This document shows positions 47,366 to 56,419 of a stretch of 64,000 nt of DNA, piece after piece. The notes under the pieces were generated by a model. The model searched no databases. It saw nothing but the letters and a program-made list of their open reading frames with translations, and was not told the origin of the DNA. The DNA lies in NCBI RefSeq assembly GCF_025971955.1, contig NZ_JAPDMX010000024.1:95464-159463 (forward strand), given 5' to 3'. The number at the start of each line of letters is the position of its first letter. The first letter of the stretch is position 1. The DNA is from Shewanella subflava. Its GTDB lineage: Bacteria; Pseudomonadota; Gammaproteobacteria; Enterobacterales; Shewanellaceae. Position numbers and translations under genes: made by a program.

Positions 47366-49681
47366 TTAACGCTTGTGCTTTGACGGTGTCGCCCAGCCCT
47401 TTGTCTTACCAGAACCACCTTTAGTGCTTATAGGTTTACGAGATGGCTGACTCTGATCCTGACTCGCATTAAACTTAGAAGCAGGCTTAGACTTAGCTTT
47501 AGTTTTACCTGCAGCCTTATCGTCACCTTTTCGGTCATCGAATTGATTTGACGAGAAACGTGTCATTGCTTTTTGACCCGTTTGCGTGCCCGCCGCAGCC
47601 TTTGGCTTTTGTCCCCACTTAGGACGATTTTGCTCATTACGGGTTTCAGGTGGTACTAGGCAATGCGGACTATTACCAATGAGTGACTCTTTGCCCATCG
47701 CAATTAATGCCTCACGGATCATCGGCCAACCGGCAGGATCGTGATAACGTAACAAGAATTTATGCAATTTACGTTGGCGGCCTTTTTTAGGCACGCTGAC
47801 TTGCTCACTGGTGTGCTTGACGTTTTTGAGTGAATTCAGTTCAGTGTGATAAATCGTGGTCGCATTTGCCATGGGTGAGGGATAAAAGTTTTGTACTTGA
47901 TCTAATTTGAATTTTTGACCTTTTAGCCATAATGCCAAATTGACCATATCTTCGTCTGTGGTACCAGGATGCGCCGAGATAAAATACGGAATTAAAAATT
48001 GCTCTTTACCCGCTTCTTTAGAGAACTTATCAAACAATTCTTTAAACTTGTCGTAAGTACCCATGCCCGGCTTCATCATTTTACTTAATGGGCCTTCTTC
48101 TGTGTGCTCGGGAGCAATTTTTAAATAGCCGCCCACGTGATGCTTAGCCAATTCTTTGATGTAATCAGGGTCTTCAATGGCTAAGTCATAGCGCACGCCC
48201 GAAGCAATAAGCACTTTTTTAATGCCCGGTACATCTCGCGCCGCGCGATATAAATCAATGGTGTGTTTGTGATCTGTCCCCAAATGGCCACAAATCGAAG
48301 GATAAACACAGGATAGCCGACGACAGGTTGTTTCAGCTTTAACGCTGGTACAGCCTAGTCGGTACATGTTGGCCGTTGGGCCACCGAGATCTGAGATCAC
48401 CCCAGTAAATCCAGGGACTTTGTCTTGAATGTCTTTAATTTCTTTAATAATTGATTCTTGTGAGCGACTTTGAATAATCCGCCCTTCATGCTCTGTAATC
48501 GAACAGAATGAACATCCACCGAAACACCCTCGCATAATGTTAATCGAGGTTTTGATCATGTCATATGCAGGGATTTTTTCTTTGCCATAGCTAGGATGCG
48601 GCACCCGCTGGTACGGCAAGTCAAATACGGCATCCATTTCGTCGGTATTTAATGGCCATGCAGGCGGATTAACCCAGACACCCCGGTTAGCATCGTGGGG
48701 TTGAAAAAGCGCTCTGGCACAACCGGGGTTTTGCTCTTGATGCAAAATGCGTGAAGCATGGGCATATAGGTATTTATCACCCGCGACTTTGTCGTAAGCT
48801 GGCAATAACACATAGGTTTTTTCCCACGGTTTAGGTCGAGGAGGTTGGATGCTGATCGCTTTTGGCGCATCGTTATCAAAAATTTTCTTATCGCTTGGGC
48901 CTGATAGTTTTTCACAGCCGACATCATCAGCGCCATAGGGATTAGGAATAGGATCAATTTTATGCAGCTGATCTATTTTACGGGAGTCCATACCACGCCA
49001 ACCAGGCATGGCCTCTTTGCGCATTACTGCAGTACCGCGAACATCATCAATGTTGCTAATCGCTTCCCCACTAGCAATACGACGAGCCACTTCCATTAAC
49101 GGACGTTCAGCATTGCCATAAACTAAAATATCCGCTTTGGCGTCAAAAATAACACTGCGACGCACTTTATCTGACCAATAATCATAGTGGGCGATACGGC
49201 GTAAGCTGGCTTCAATACCACCGATGACCACTGGCACATCTTTGAATGCTTCTTTACAACGTTGCGTATACACAGTGACGGCTCGGTCCGGCCGCTTACC
49301 ACCAACGTCGCCTGCGGTATAAGCATCGTCATGACGTAATTTACGATCCGCGGTATAACGGTTGATCATCGAATCCATGTTGCCAGCGGTAACCCCAAAA
49401 AACAGATTGGGCCTCCCCAGCTGCATAAAATCTTCTTTGCTGGACCAATCTGGCTGAGAAATAATCCCAACCCGATAACCCTGAGCTTCTAACATGCGCC
49501 CAATAACGGCCATACCAAAACTGGGGTGATCCACGTAAGCATCACCCGTTACAATGATAATGTCGCAACTATCCCATCCCAGTTTGTTCATTTCTTTGCG
49601 AGACATAGGCAGAAATGGCGCCGTGCCAAAGCTTTCGGCCCAAAACTTGGGATAACTAAATAATGTCGACTCAACTTGCAT
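47366..49681 (-). CDS. ygiQ: YgiQ family radical SAM protein
   Basis: 771 residues. An N-terminal cobalamin-binding-like region (about 30-200, [21 protein letters not shown]) precedes the radical SAM core, whose cluster motif CxxxCxxC is [12 protein letters not shown] near residue 385. The DUF3362-type domain follows, and the last 90 residues are a low-complexity Lys/Ser/Gln tail ending TPSKHKR, which may bind nucleic acid. The family is widespread but its reaction is unknown. Monocistronic, with a terminator at 47.3 kb. Confidence 0.92.
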   Translation of the reverse strand: MQVESTLFSYPKFWAESFGTAPFLPMSRKEMNKLGWDSCDIIIVTGDAYVDHPSFGMAVIGRMLEAQGYRVGIISQPDWSSKEDFMQLGRPNLFFGVTAGNMDSMINRYTADRKLRHDDAYTAGDVGGKRPDRAVTVYTQRCKEAFKDVPVVIGGIEASLRRIAHYDYWSDKVRRSVIFDAKADILVYGNAERPLMEVARRIASGEAISNIDDVRGTAVMRKEAMPGWRGMDSRKIDQLHKIDPIPNPYGADDVGCEKLSGPSDKKIFDNDAPKAISIQPPRPKPWEKTYVLLPAYDKVAGDKYLYAHASRILHQEQNPGCARALFQPHDANRGVWVNPPAWPLNTDEMDAVFDLPYQRVPHPSYGKEKIPAYDMIKTSINIMRGCFGGCSFCSITEHEGRIIQSRSQESIIKEIKDIQDKVPGFTGVISDLGGPTANMYRLGCTSVKAETTCRRLSCVYPSICGHLGTDHKHTIDLYRAARDVPGIKKVLIASGVRYDLAIEDPDYIKELAKHHVGGYLKIAPEHTEEGPLSKMMKPGMGTYDKFKELFDKFSKEAGKEQFLIPYFISAHPGTTDEDMVNLALWLKGQKFKLDQVQNFYPSPMANATTIYHTELNSLKNVKHTSEQVSVPKKGRQRKLHKFLLRYHDPAGWPMIREALIAMGKESLIGNSPHCLVPPETRNEQNRPKWGQKPKAAAGTQTGQKAMTRFSSNQFDDRKGDDKAAGKTKAKSKPASKFNASQDQSQPSRKPISTKGGSGKTKGWATPSKHKR

Positions 49682-49983
49682 GTGTATGACCTAAAAAATG
49701 GAAAAATACGCCAATATAAGCGGACGCGGAGTATATCAGTTGGTAAGAGGTAAGTGTGACTAAAAAAACAGCAGATGTGAAATATTTTTGTCGCTCCAGT
49801 ATCGACAAAACCCTTATAAAATAAGTGGAAATAGCAAAATACCACTTATTTTATGGAGTTAGGGGCAATCTTACTTTTTTGAGATGATATTCCAACTATT
49901 GGGCGAAAGAAGCTTGTATTATGCGCTTATTCAACATGAATAAGCCCGAATACTAGGCAAGAAGCTACTCACATAGCCCCTCA
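49682..49983. other. Intergenic region upstream of ygiQ
   Basis: About 300 bases. It contains a long hairpin (AAATAAGTGG / CCACTTATTT, about 49819-49851) and a second one (GCTTATTC / GAATAAGC, near 49925-49945) that may end the MAPEG transcript. The frames crossing it show no protein features. The ygiQ promoter should lie here. Confidence 0.4.
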
Positions 49984-50379
49984 CTAAAAGCCTAAAAAGA
50001 AACCAATATTGCTTACCGCTAGGATTAATAGAATAATCCAGGTTAATAACACCCCCCAAAAACGTCCCCAGTGATATCCGCCTTTTCCTTGAGTTAACCC
50101 AATGGCATGAATGAGCCTTGCAAACACCCAAAGGGAACCAAAACAGTGCAACAGATATGCTGGCATATTGTGGGTTTCAGCCACGGCAAGTAGGATTAAT
50201 ACCATAGGCGCATTTTCAACTAAATTACCGTGCACCCTGACCGCGAGCGCTAAATCTTTATGATCACCATTGCCGATCCCAACGGCATTTAAGCGGCGAA
50301 ACTTAACCACTCTATAGGCAAGCGCAATAACCAATAATGCCGTTAAACTGGCGTATAAACCTGTGATAAATAATGTCAT
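49984..50379 (-). CDS. MAPEG family inner-membrane protein
   Basis: 131 residues with four transmembrane helices (about 3-22, 57-75, 80-97 and 108-128). The segment RVHGNLVENAPMVLILLAVAE and the FGSLWVFARLIHAIGL stretch are the MAPEG signature (membrane-associated proteins in eicosanoid and glutathione metabolism). Bacterial members are of uncertain function; some bind glutathione. The gene stands alone with a 308-base region upstream. Confidence 0.88.
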   Translation of the reverse strand: MTLFITGLYASLTALLVIALAYRVVKFRRLNAVGIGNGDHKDLALAVRVHGNLVENAPMVLILLAVAETHNMPAYLLHCFGSLWVFARLIHAIGLTQGKGGYHWGRFWGVLLTWIILLILAVSNIGFFLGF

Positions 50380-50687
50380 GTGTGATCCTTCATATGATTG
50401 TCACGTCATGATAACGATAAATACATATACTATTCTAGTGGAATAAATTGACGACCAATCAGCTATGGCATTAACCGTTTTCGCTTTTTCTAATGCGTTG
50501 ATGCCGCCTGTTGTTGACGTTCAGCAAAGCGTAACTGAATCACGGTCATTTTCCATACAGAATGAAAGCGCTCACAAATGAGCCACAAGGCTAGCGAAAG
50601 GTAAATACGTTATCGATTAATCGTTAAGGATCAGTTACTATTCGCTGCATTATTAACCCGCCATAAATTAAGAGTGACTGACGACCA
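50380..50687. other. Intergenic region between the MAPEG and ThrE-type genes
   Basis: About 300 bases between divergent genes, so it should hold both promoters. A 38-codon frame at 50465-50581 opens with ATG but has no ribosome site or recognisable sequence. No other structure was seen. Confidence 0.4.
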
Positions 50688-51908
50688 GTGGATAATCAAG
50701 ACTTTATCGAAAAGCGTAGATTTATCATAAAATTAGGTAAAGCTTTACATAAGTTTGGTACGCCAGCTTATCGCCTTGAATCACATTTACAAACTGTGTC
50801 TCACACTTTAGGTATCGAGGGGTATTTCCTGATATCACCCACCTCGATGACGTTTGTTTTACAGCATGACACCGAACAAGAGTATAACCATGTAGCTAGG
50901 GTCAAGCCCGGTGATTTAGATCTTGGCTCATTGGCGCGAACTTTTGAGCTCGTTGAAGAACTCAGTTCTGGTCAACGTACTTTGCAAGAAGCGCTTGATA
51001 GATTAGAAGAAATTGCTAACAAACCTAACCCTTATGGCCATAAATTAACCTTATTAGCGTTTGGAAGTAGTGCAGGTGCTTTCGCAATGTTAATGGGCAC
51101 AGGTTGGCATGACGTGTTTTGGTCGGCCATGCTAGGCTTAATTGTTTATGGTTTAGTGTTTTGGGCTGAGCGCTCAAAGCGTGTTGCAGAAATGCTAGAG
51201 CCCTTAGCTGCTGTCGTTGTGGCCATTTTAGCATGTGCTATTGCTCAATTTGATGCCAGCATTAACCTGCCTGTGGCCATTTTATCGGGGATTATTATCT
51301 TTATTCCCGGTCTTGCTTTAACGCTAGGCTTGGCTGAATTGGCGGCACGAGATTTGATATCAGGTACCGCCAGAATTATGGATGCGGTCATGCAGTTATT
51401 TAAACTGTATTTTGGCGCCGTATTAGGCATGACAATAGGTAAAGCCATTTTTGGTGAAGCGATATATATCGAGCCAGAGTCTTTACCAAGGTGGGCGATT
51501 TGGTCTGCTGTTCCCATGTTATCTATGTCATTAGTGATCATCTTCAAAGCACGACTGAAAGATTCTCCATGGGGGGTATTTGCTGGTATTGTGGCCTTTT
51601 TCTCCGCTATGTTAGGTGGGATTTATTTAGGTGAATCTATTGGTATTTTTGTTGGTGCATTAGCTGTCGGCATTTATTCCAACTTGTATGCCCGTTGGAT
51701 GAAGGCTCCGGTATCTATCGCGTTGCTGCAGGGTATAGTCATTTTAGTCCCCGGCAGCAAAACTTACATCGGGCTTAATGCGCTAATATCGGGTGAAACC
51801 ATGTTGAATCAAGCACATTTAGGCTCACAAATATTTTTAATCTTTATGTCACTGATTGCTGGATTAATTTTTGCCAACGTAGTGGTTCCACCTCGGCGTT
51901 CATTATAA
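50688..51908 (+). CDS. Threonine/serine exporter family protein (fused YjjP/YjjB type)
   Basis: 406 residues. The N-terminal ThrE half (about 1-250) begins with a cytoplasmic domain containing ISPTSMTFVLQHD and then five helices; the C-terminal half (about 265-400) is the ThrE_2/YjjB-like five-helix domain with GIVILVPGSKTYIGLNALISGE. In E. coli the two parts are separate proteins, YjjP and YjjB, involved in succinate export; in Corynebacterium ThrE is fused and exports threonine and serine. The start is GTG at 50688. The substrate here is undetermined. Confidence 0.85.
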   Translation: MDNQDFIEKRRFIIKLGKALHKFGTPAYRLESHLQTVSHTLGIEGYFLISPTSMTFVLQHDTEQEYNHVARVKPGDLDLGSLARTFELVEELSSGQRTLQEALDRLEEIANKPNPYGHKLTLLAFGSSAGAFAMLMGTGWHDVFWSAMLGLIVYGLVFWAERSKRVAEMLEPLAAVVVAILACAIAQFDASINLPVAILSGIIIFIPGLALTLGLAELAARDLISGTARIMDAVMQLFKLYFGAVLGMTIGKAIFGEAIYIEPESLPRWAIWSAVPMLSMSLVIIFKARLKDSPWGVFAGIVAFFSAMLGGIYLGESIGIFVGALAVGIYSNLYARWMKAPVSIALLQGIVILVPGSKTYIGLNALISGETMLNQAHLGSQIFLIFMSLIAGLIFANVVVPPRRSL

Positions 51909-51959
51909 TTTAACCTCAACTGGGGTTAAGAGATTAATTTACCCTAAAAAATTCATTTT

Positions 51960-51984
51960 GAAGGCAGCAGACTATGCTGCCTTC
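51960..51984 (+). terminator. Hairpin after the ThrE-type gene, possible terminator
   Basis: GAAGGCAGCA and TGCTGCCTTC form a perfect 10-base stem around GACTA, 51 bases after the stop. The following sequence (ATCATTG) lacks a strong T run, so termination may be inefficient. Confidence 0.5.
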
Positions 51985-52176
51985 ATCATTGAGCGCAAGA
52001 TAAAATCAGTTCAAACCCTTCCCCAGCGATACATCAAAAAACAATTCAGATAAAAACACTTAAATACTTGACTATAAAATGATTCAGGTGTGTTATTACC
52101 CTTAAGGATTAACAGAAATGTTACATAATTTTGTTCATTCCATTTGCCCAGCTAATAAGAATGATAAGGATTACCT

Positions 52177-53853
52177 ATGACCAAAGCTTGTTGTACAGCA
52201 TTCAGTGTCGCCTTATTGTTTACGCCATTAGCCACATCTGCAACTGTTTCCAATACTGCCGATTCAGCACAAACTGCAAAAGAGACACTCGCCACAAATG
52301 CAGCGCAATCTGACGAAACCACTCCAAAGATAAAAGTCAGTAAAATCGTTATTCAAAGCAATCCAATTTTTGATGAGTCAGATCCAGAATCATTCTTTAT
52401 CCATCGCTGGGCAAATTACCTCCACATCAATACGACCGACGACACTATCATGAATAATTTAAGCTTTCATATTGGTGAAGAGGTGACTCAACGAGATTTG
52501 GAAGAAGCCCAGCGATTATTGCGTTCAGAGTCTTATATTCGAGATGCAAAAATAACGGTCGCACAAAAAGCCCCTGATGCCGATGCTGACACAGATCAAA
52601 CCATTTTGGTGAAAACATGGGACAACTGGTCACTATTGCCTACGGTAAGTTTAAGCTCAAGTGGCGGCAATACGAAATACTCGTTTGGGATAAAAGAAGA
52701 TAACTTACTGGGTTTGGGTATCAATACTCGAATCAAATATCAGTCTAATGATGATAGAACCGGCTATAAATTTGCTTTTAGCGCACCGCTTAAAGTTATA
52801 AAACATGCGTATGTTGCTGCAGACTTTTATGACAACAGTGATGGCCAAGCCACCTCACTTGCTTTTTATAAACCCTTTTATGCCCTTGATACTCAAAACA
52901 TGTATGGTGCGGCTTGGTCTAAGGATCAACGTGTTGATACGATTAGGCAAAATGGTACTGATGTAAATGAGTTTGAACATAACTTAAATTATATCGATGT
53001 GGGTTATGGTTGGTTACTGAGTAAAGAAGCCGATGAGCTCACTCGGTTTACCTTTGGTTTTACTCAAGATAAACATGAATTTGAAAATATTGAAACTTAC
53101 CCGCAAAGCGACTTACCTTTTGATCGTGACTTTGTTTATCCCTGGGCTGGGTTTGAGTATTTGCAAGATGATTTTACCGTGCTGAATAACATTCACTTAA
53201 TCGGCAATAACGAAGATTTTAATTTAGGATGGCATCACACCATCAAGCTGGGCATAGAAACGAATGACATTGCCGATGGATCAAACCTTGGTTATCACCT
53301 CAATATGTTCAGTAGCCGCGGATGGCAGTCTGATGCGCATCTATTTCTGCTAAGCCTTACTGGCGAAGCCGATATTGCCACTAGCCAAGCCGATTTTTAT
53401 AAGGTCTCATTGGCATCTGAATACTTTTATAACATCACAGATAAATGGACTGCTTTTGCAAAAGCCAGCATTGCTACGTCAAATAATAACTACCTGGACC
53501 GCACCTTCGCATTAGGTGATGAAACAGGCATTCGAGGTTACCCGAATGACTATCAACATGGTGATAATCAATGGGTATTTACCGCAGAATTAAGAAACTA
53601 TCCCAATATCAATTTATATCAATTAGCGGATTTAGGCTGGGCAATCTTTTCTGACGTTGGTCAAGCATTCGGTGGCCCAGATGAATTCAATGAAAACAAC
53701 AATCCCATCGGCAGCATAGGGATAGGCGCTCGAATTTACTCATCAAAGTCCAGTTACGGCAACATTGCCCATATTGATATCGCAAAGCCTTTCACTACAG
53801 GCCAAGACGTGAATAACTGGGAATTTAGGTTCCAGATTAAAGACCACTTCTAA
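52177..53853 (+). CDS. Omp85-like outer-membrane beta-barrel protein with one POTRA-like region
   Basis: 558 residues. Signal peptide of about 22 residues (VALLFTPLATSA), a polar linker, then a POTRA-like domain (about 50-150; VSKIVIQSN, IGEEVTQRDLEEAQRLLRSES, ILVKTWDNWSL). The rest is a beta barrel of alternating hydrophobic strands ending IAHIDIAKPF and WEFRFQIKDHF with a C-terminal Phe, the outer-membrane insertion signal. The barrel segment LGDETGIRGYPNDYQHGDNQW is the Omp85 RGY-type motif. BamA and TamA carry more POTRA domains, so this is a different subfamily. AAGGAT precedes the ATG. Partner and substrate are unknown. Confidence 0.78.
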   Translation: MTKACCTAFSVALLFTPLATSATVSNTADSAQTAKETLATNAAQSDETTPKIKVSKIVIQSNPIFDESDPESFFIHRWANYLHINTTDDTIMNNLSFHIGEEVTQRDLEEAQRLLRSESYIRDAKITVAQKAPDADADTDQTILVKTWDNWSLLPTVSLSSSGGNTKYSFGIKEDNLLGLGINTRIKYQSNDDRTGYKFAFSAPLKVIKHAYVAADFYDNSDGQATSLAFYKPFYALDTQNMYGAAWSKDQRVDTIRQNGTDVNEFEHNLNYIDVGYGWLLSKEADELTRFTFGFTQDKHEFENIETYPQSDLPFDRDFVYPWAGFEYLQDDFTVLNNIHLIGNNEDFNLGWHHTIKLGIETNDIADGSNLGYHLNMFSSRGWQSDAHLFLLSLTGEADIATSQADFYKVSLASEYFYNITDKWTAFAKASIATSNNNYLDRTFALGDETGIRGYPNDYQHGDNQWVFTAELRNYPNINLYQLADLGWAIFSDVGQAFGGPDEFNENNNPIGSIGIGARIYSSKSSYGNIAHIDIAKPFTTGQDVNNWEFRFQIKDHF

Positions 53854-53857
53854 TGTG

Positions 53858-53889
53858 ACTCAGCAACACTTCTGTGTTGCTGAGTTTTG
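53858..53889 (+). terminator. Terminator after the Omp85-like gene
   Basis: ACTCAGCAACAC and GTGTTGCTGAGT form a perfect 12-base stem around TTCT, followed by TTTGC. It starts five bases after the stop codon. Confidence 0.8.
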
Positions 53890-54019
53890 CACTTGATAGT
53901 AATCAACATCCGTATGCAACAGTCACGGATTAAACGATTCGTTTCATCATATTAACTGCCTGAATTGAGATGTTGTGTAGACCGTATACAAAGCCTGTTA
54001 ATGCTCTATTTGAAACAAA

Positions 54020-54047
54020 AAAAGACCTTGCACAAGCAAGGTCTTTT
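54020..54047 (-). terminator. Terminator after the cstA-type gene
   Basis: AAAAGACCTTGC and GCAAGGTCTTTT form a perfect 12-base stem around ACAA, with an extended A run at the left giving a T tail on the minus strand. It lies 16 bases past the cstA stop. Confidence 0.8.
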
Positions 54048-54062
54048 AGTCGCTAAATAAGC

Positions 54063-55529
54063 CTATGCGTTTACAGGCTTACGCTTTTGATGGGCAAAAA
54101 TTAACGCAATCAATGACGCAACACCTACAGCAATACCCACAGGTTGACTCAACTCCATCGGTAGGCCTAAACCAATCCCTGCGGTTAAGATATAAGACAC
54201 TGTGATACTGGTGCCGATAATCGCTGGAATGCTCACTATCCAATGGAATGTGCCACGGTCAAATAGATACTTAGTCGCTAACCACAACACGCTGGTAGAT
54301 AACAACATGTTTGAGAATGCGAAGTAACGCCAGATTAAGGTGAAGTCAATTTTAGTCATAAAATACGCAATGGTTAAAATTGGCACTGCTAGTAATAAAC
54401 GATTGCGCATACTTTGCGGAATATTAAAGGCATCAATAATGGTTAAACGTAGTGAACGGAACGCCGTATCACCAGACGTGATAGGGAAAATCGCAACCGC
54501 AATAATCGCCATAATACCACCCATCACACCTAAGTAACTGGTTGCGACTTGGTTTACCACTAATCCTGGGCCACCTTGATCAAGGATTTGCTTAAGCTCA
54601 ACATATCCACCAGGGAACGCCGCAATACCAGCTGTGGCCCATACACACGCCACAATACCCTCAGACATCATCGCACCATAGTAAACTGGGCGAACATATT
54701 TTTCGTTGGTTAAACAACGCGCCATAATCGGTGCTTGAGTCGAGTGAAAACCACTGATTGCACCACAGGTAATGGTGACAAACAGTAGTGGCCATACTGG
54801 CAAGCCATTTGGGTTTGGCTCAAGTAAATCATTGTTGTAGTGGCTATGATCAAAATAGGCTAAAAAGTCATCAGCCATCGGTAAATGTGGCGCGTTCATT
54901 AATAGTGCAACTGCTAATGAAAGGGTCATTACAATCATTAACAAGCCAAATAATGGGTATAATTTAGTAATGATTTTATCAATCGGTAACATGGTTGCTA
55001 GAAAGTAATACCCTAAAATCACCAATACCCAAAATGTATTGCCGCTTAAGAATGTCCCTTCAAAATAACTTAAATTACTTAATAATCCGGCTGGGCTCAT
55101 AATGAATACAACACCCACAAAAAACAGCAGCATTGCAGTAAAAATCAGCATTACACCTTTAAAGAACACGTTAAAATAATGCCCTGCAATCTCAGGCAAA
55201 CTTTTACCGTCTTCTTTAATGCTTAGTACACCAGAAAAGTAATCATGAACCGCGCCACCTAAAATGTTACCAATTACAATCCACACTAGCGCGATGGGAC
55301 CATATAAGGCCCCCAAAATTGGACCAAAAATTGGACCGACACCGGCCACGTTTAAAAATTGAATTAAGTAGGCTTTAGCTGGGTGCACTTCAACATAGTC
55401 GACACCATCGCTAAATCGCGTTTGTGGTGTTTTGGCTGTTGGGTCGATTCCTGCTTGGCGTTCTACAAAAGGGCTATAGAATTTATATGCAAGCACCAGC
55501 AATGCAATACATATGAAAAAGATCAGCAT
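54063..55529 (-). CDS. Carbon starvation protein CstA family transporter (short form)
   Basis: 488 residues with about twelve transmembrane helices. Family segments are FLNVAGVGPIFGPILGALYGP, GAVHDYFSGVLSIKEDG, ISGFHSTQAPIMARCL and FPITSGDTAFRSLRLTIIDAF. CstA and BtsT import peptides or pyruvate at the inner membrane during starvation. E. coli CstA is about 700 residues; this is the shorter type that lacks the C-terminal extension, as seen in other marine bacteria. Divergent from the TonB receptor gene across an 890-base intergenic region. Confidence 0.9.
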   Translation of the reverse strand: MLIFFICIALLVLAYKFYSPFVERQAGIDPTAKTPQTRFSDGVDYVEVHPAKAYLIQFLNVAGVGPIFGPILGALYGPIALVWIVIGNILGGAVHDYFSGVLSIKEDGKSLPEIAGHYFNVFFKGVMLIFTAMLLFFVGVVFIMSPAGLLSNLSYFEGTFLSGNTFWVLVILGYYFLATMLPIDKIITKLYPLFGLLMIVMTLSLAVALLMNAPHLPMADDFLAYFDHSHYNNDLLEPNPNGLPVWPLLFVTITCGAISGFHSTQAPIMARCLTNEKYVRPVYYGAMMSEGIVACVWATAGIAAFPGGYVELKQILDQGGPGLVVNQVATSYLGVMGGIMAIIAVAIFPITSGDTAFRSLRLTIIDAFNIPQSMRNRLLLAVPILTIAYFMTKIDFTLIWRYFAFSNMLLSTSVLWLATKYLFDRGTFHWIVSIPAIIGTSITVSYILTAGIGLGLPMELSQPVGIAVGVASLIALIFAHQKRKPVNA

Positions 55530-56419
55530 AGAGATTGTCCATTTAGATAGGCATTTAAGTACTGTGCAGTGTCAATGACTTGCCCTGCTAGGTCAAGGTT
55601 GACGGTCTTATACTAAGGTCTAACATCGGGGTTTTAAGTTCACATATCTCATCATATTGACTATTTACTGGCCTGATAAATTGTTATCTAGACTCAAGGC
55701 TCTTAATCGTGCAATGAACCTAAAATGACAGCCACAATAACTGCGATGACAAATCATCTCAACGCGGGTAGGAATTGTATTAAAGTTTGGCACTTATTAT
55801 TGATTATACGGGTTCAAGACTGACAAATGCCTGTCCCCAAAAGGAGTTTGGAATTTGGCCCGCGGCCACTAACGTCTTGGGGCTTCACCCACACTTTTAC
55901 AAAATAAGCCCTGTGGAAACCCTCAATGCCCCAGACGAAAAAAGCTTAAAAGCGCATAATTTTCGATAGCAGGGCTATTCAGCTTTAAACTTCGCTTGTA
56001 GCCTGCTTTGGCTTTTTCTCAGTGATCTCAATTTTGTGAACCTCAATAATACTCTTTTAGCTAAGTAGCCTGACCGCCTTCCTCTTTAACCACGTTTCCC
56101 ACAAATGTGACACTTTTTAATAAAAATTTCATTTTTATGCAATTTAATTTAAGTGATTAATTATTCATCTATCACTACCTTATTAAGTCATTTTTATCTT
56201 AAAAAACAGTGCTTATTTTCTATCCATGACTACAGGCATACATATTTTGTGACTTATCAATCAATTTAATTGCGATTGTATTCTCCAGATAGATTTTTCG
56301 TATATTGCATACAATATATAATATATGTTAAATGTGTTGCCACTTTGTGATGCTGCAGTGGCTGCAGCAGCGTTAAAGAAGCAACAAACCTATAAAAAGA
56401 TTCTTGGGAGAATGGAAGC
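55530..56419. other. Long intergenic region between cstA and the TonB receptor gene
   Basis: 890 bases without a convincing gene. The stretch from about 55780 to 55980 is more GC-rich than its surroundings and holds nested inverted repeats (separate entry). The rest, especially 56100-56340, is AT-rich and presumably carries the TonB receptor promoter: TATAAT at 56317-56322 is a candidate -10 box without a clear -35. A CTGCAG-containing direct repeat (GCTGCAG) lies near 56352-56370. The 60-codon frame from 55787 shows no protein features. Confidence 0.45.
55835..55882. repeat. Nested inverted repeats in the cstA-TonB receptor intergenic region
   Basis: Outer arms CCCCAA (55835-55840) and TTGGGG (55877-55882) enclose inner arms TGGCC (55856-55860) and GGCCA (55864-55868) around CGC. 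The nesting suggests a folded RNA or a remnant of a repeat element. On the minus strand the surrounding stretch stays open for about 45 codons (ending LLLGTGICQS then stop) without a start codon. Confidence 0.5.

Noticed and set aside
49588..50131. Minus-strand frames near ygiQ and the MAPEG gene
   Set aside because: They are out of frame with these real genes and rich in residues typical of non-coding AT-rich sequence.
50465..50581. 38-codon ATG frame between the MAPEG and ThrE-type genes
   Set aside because: No ribosome site and no recognisable features; too short to support.
55787..55969. 60-codon plus-strand frame in the cstA-TonB receptor gap
   Set aside because: No ribosome site or domain; the segment is better explained as a structured or repeat-like element.
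56098..56370. CRP-like half-sites (TGTGA) before the TonB receptor and cstA genes
   Set aside because: Only single half-sites are present, without a convincing inverted partner at the proper spacing.
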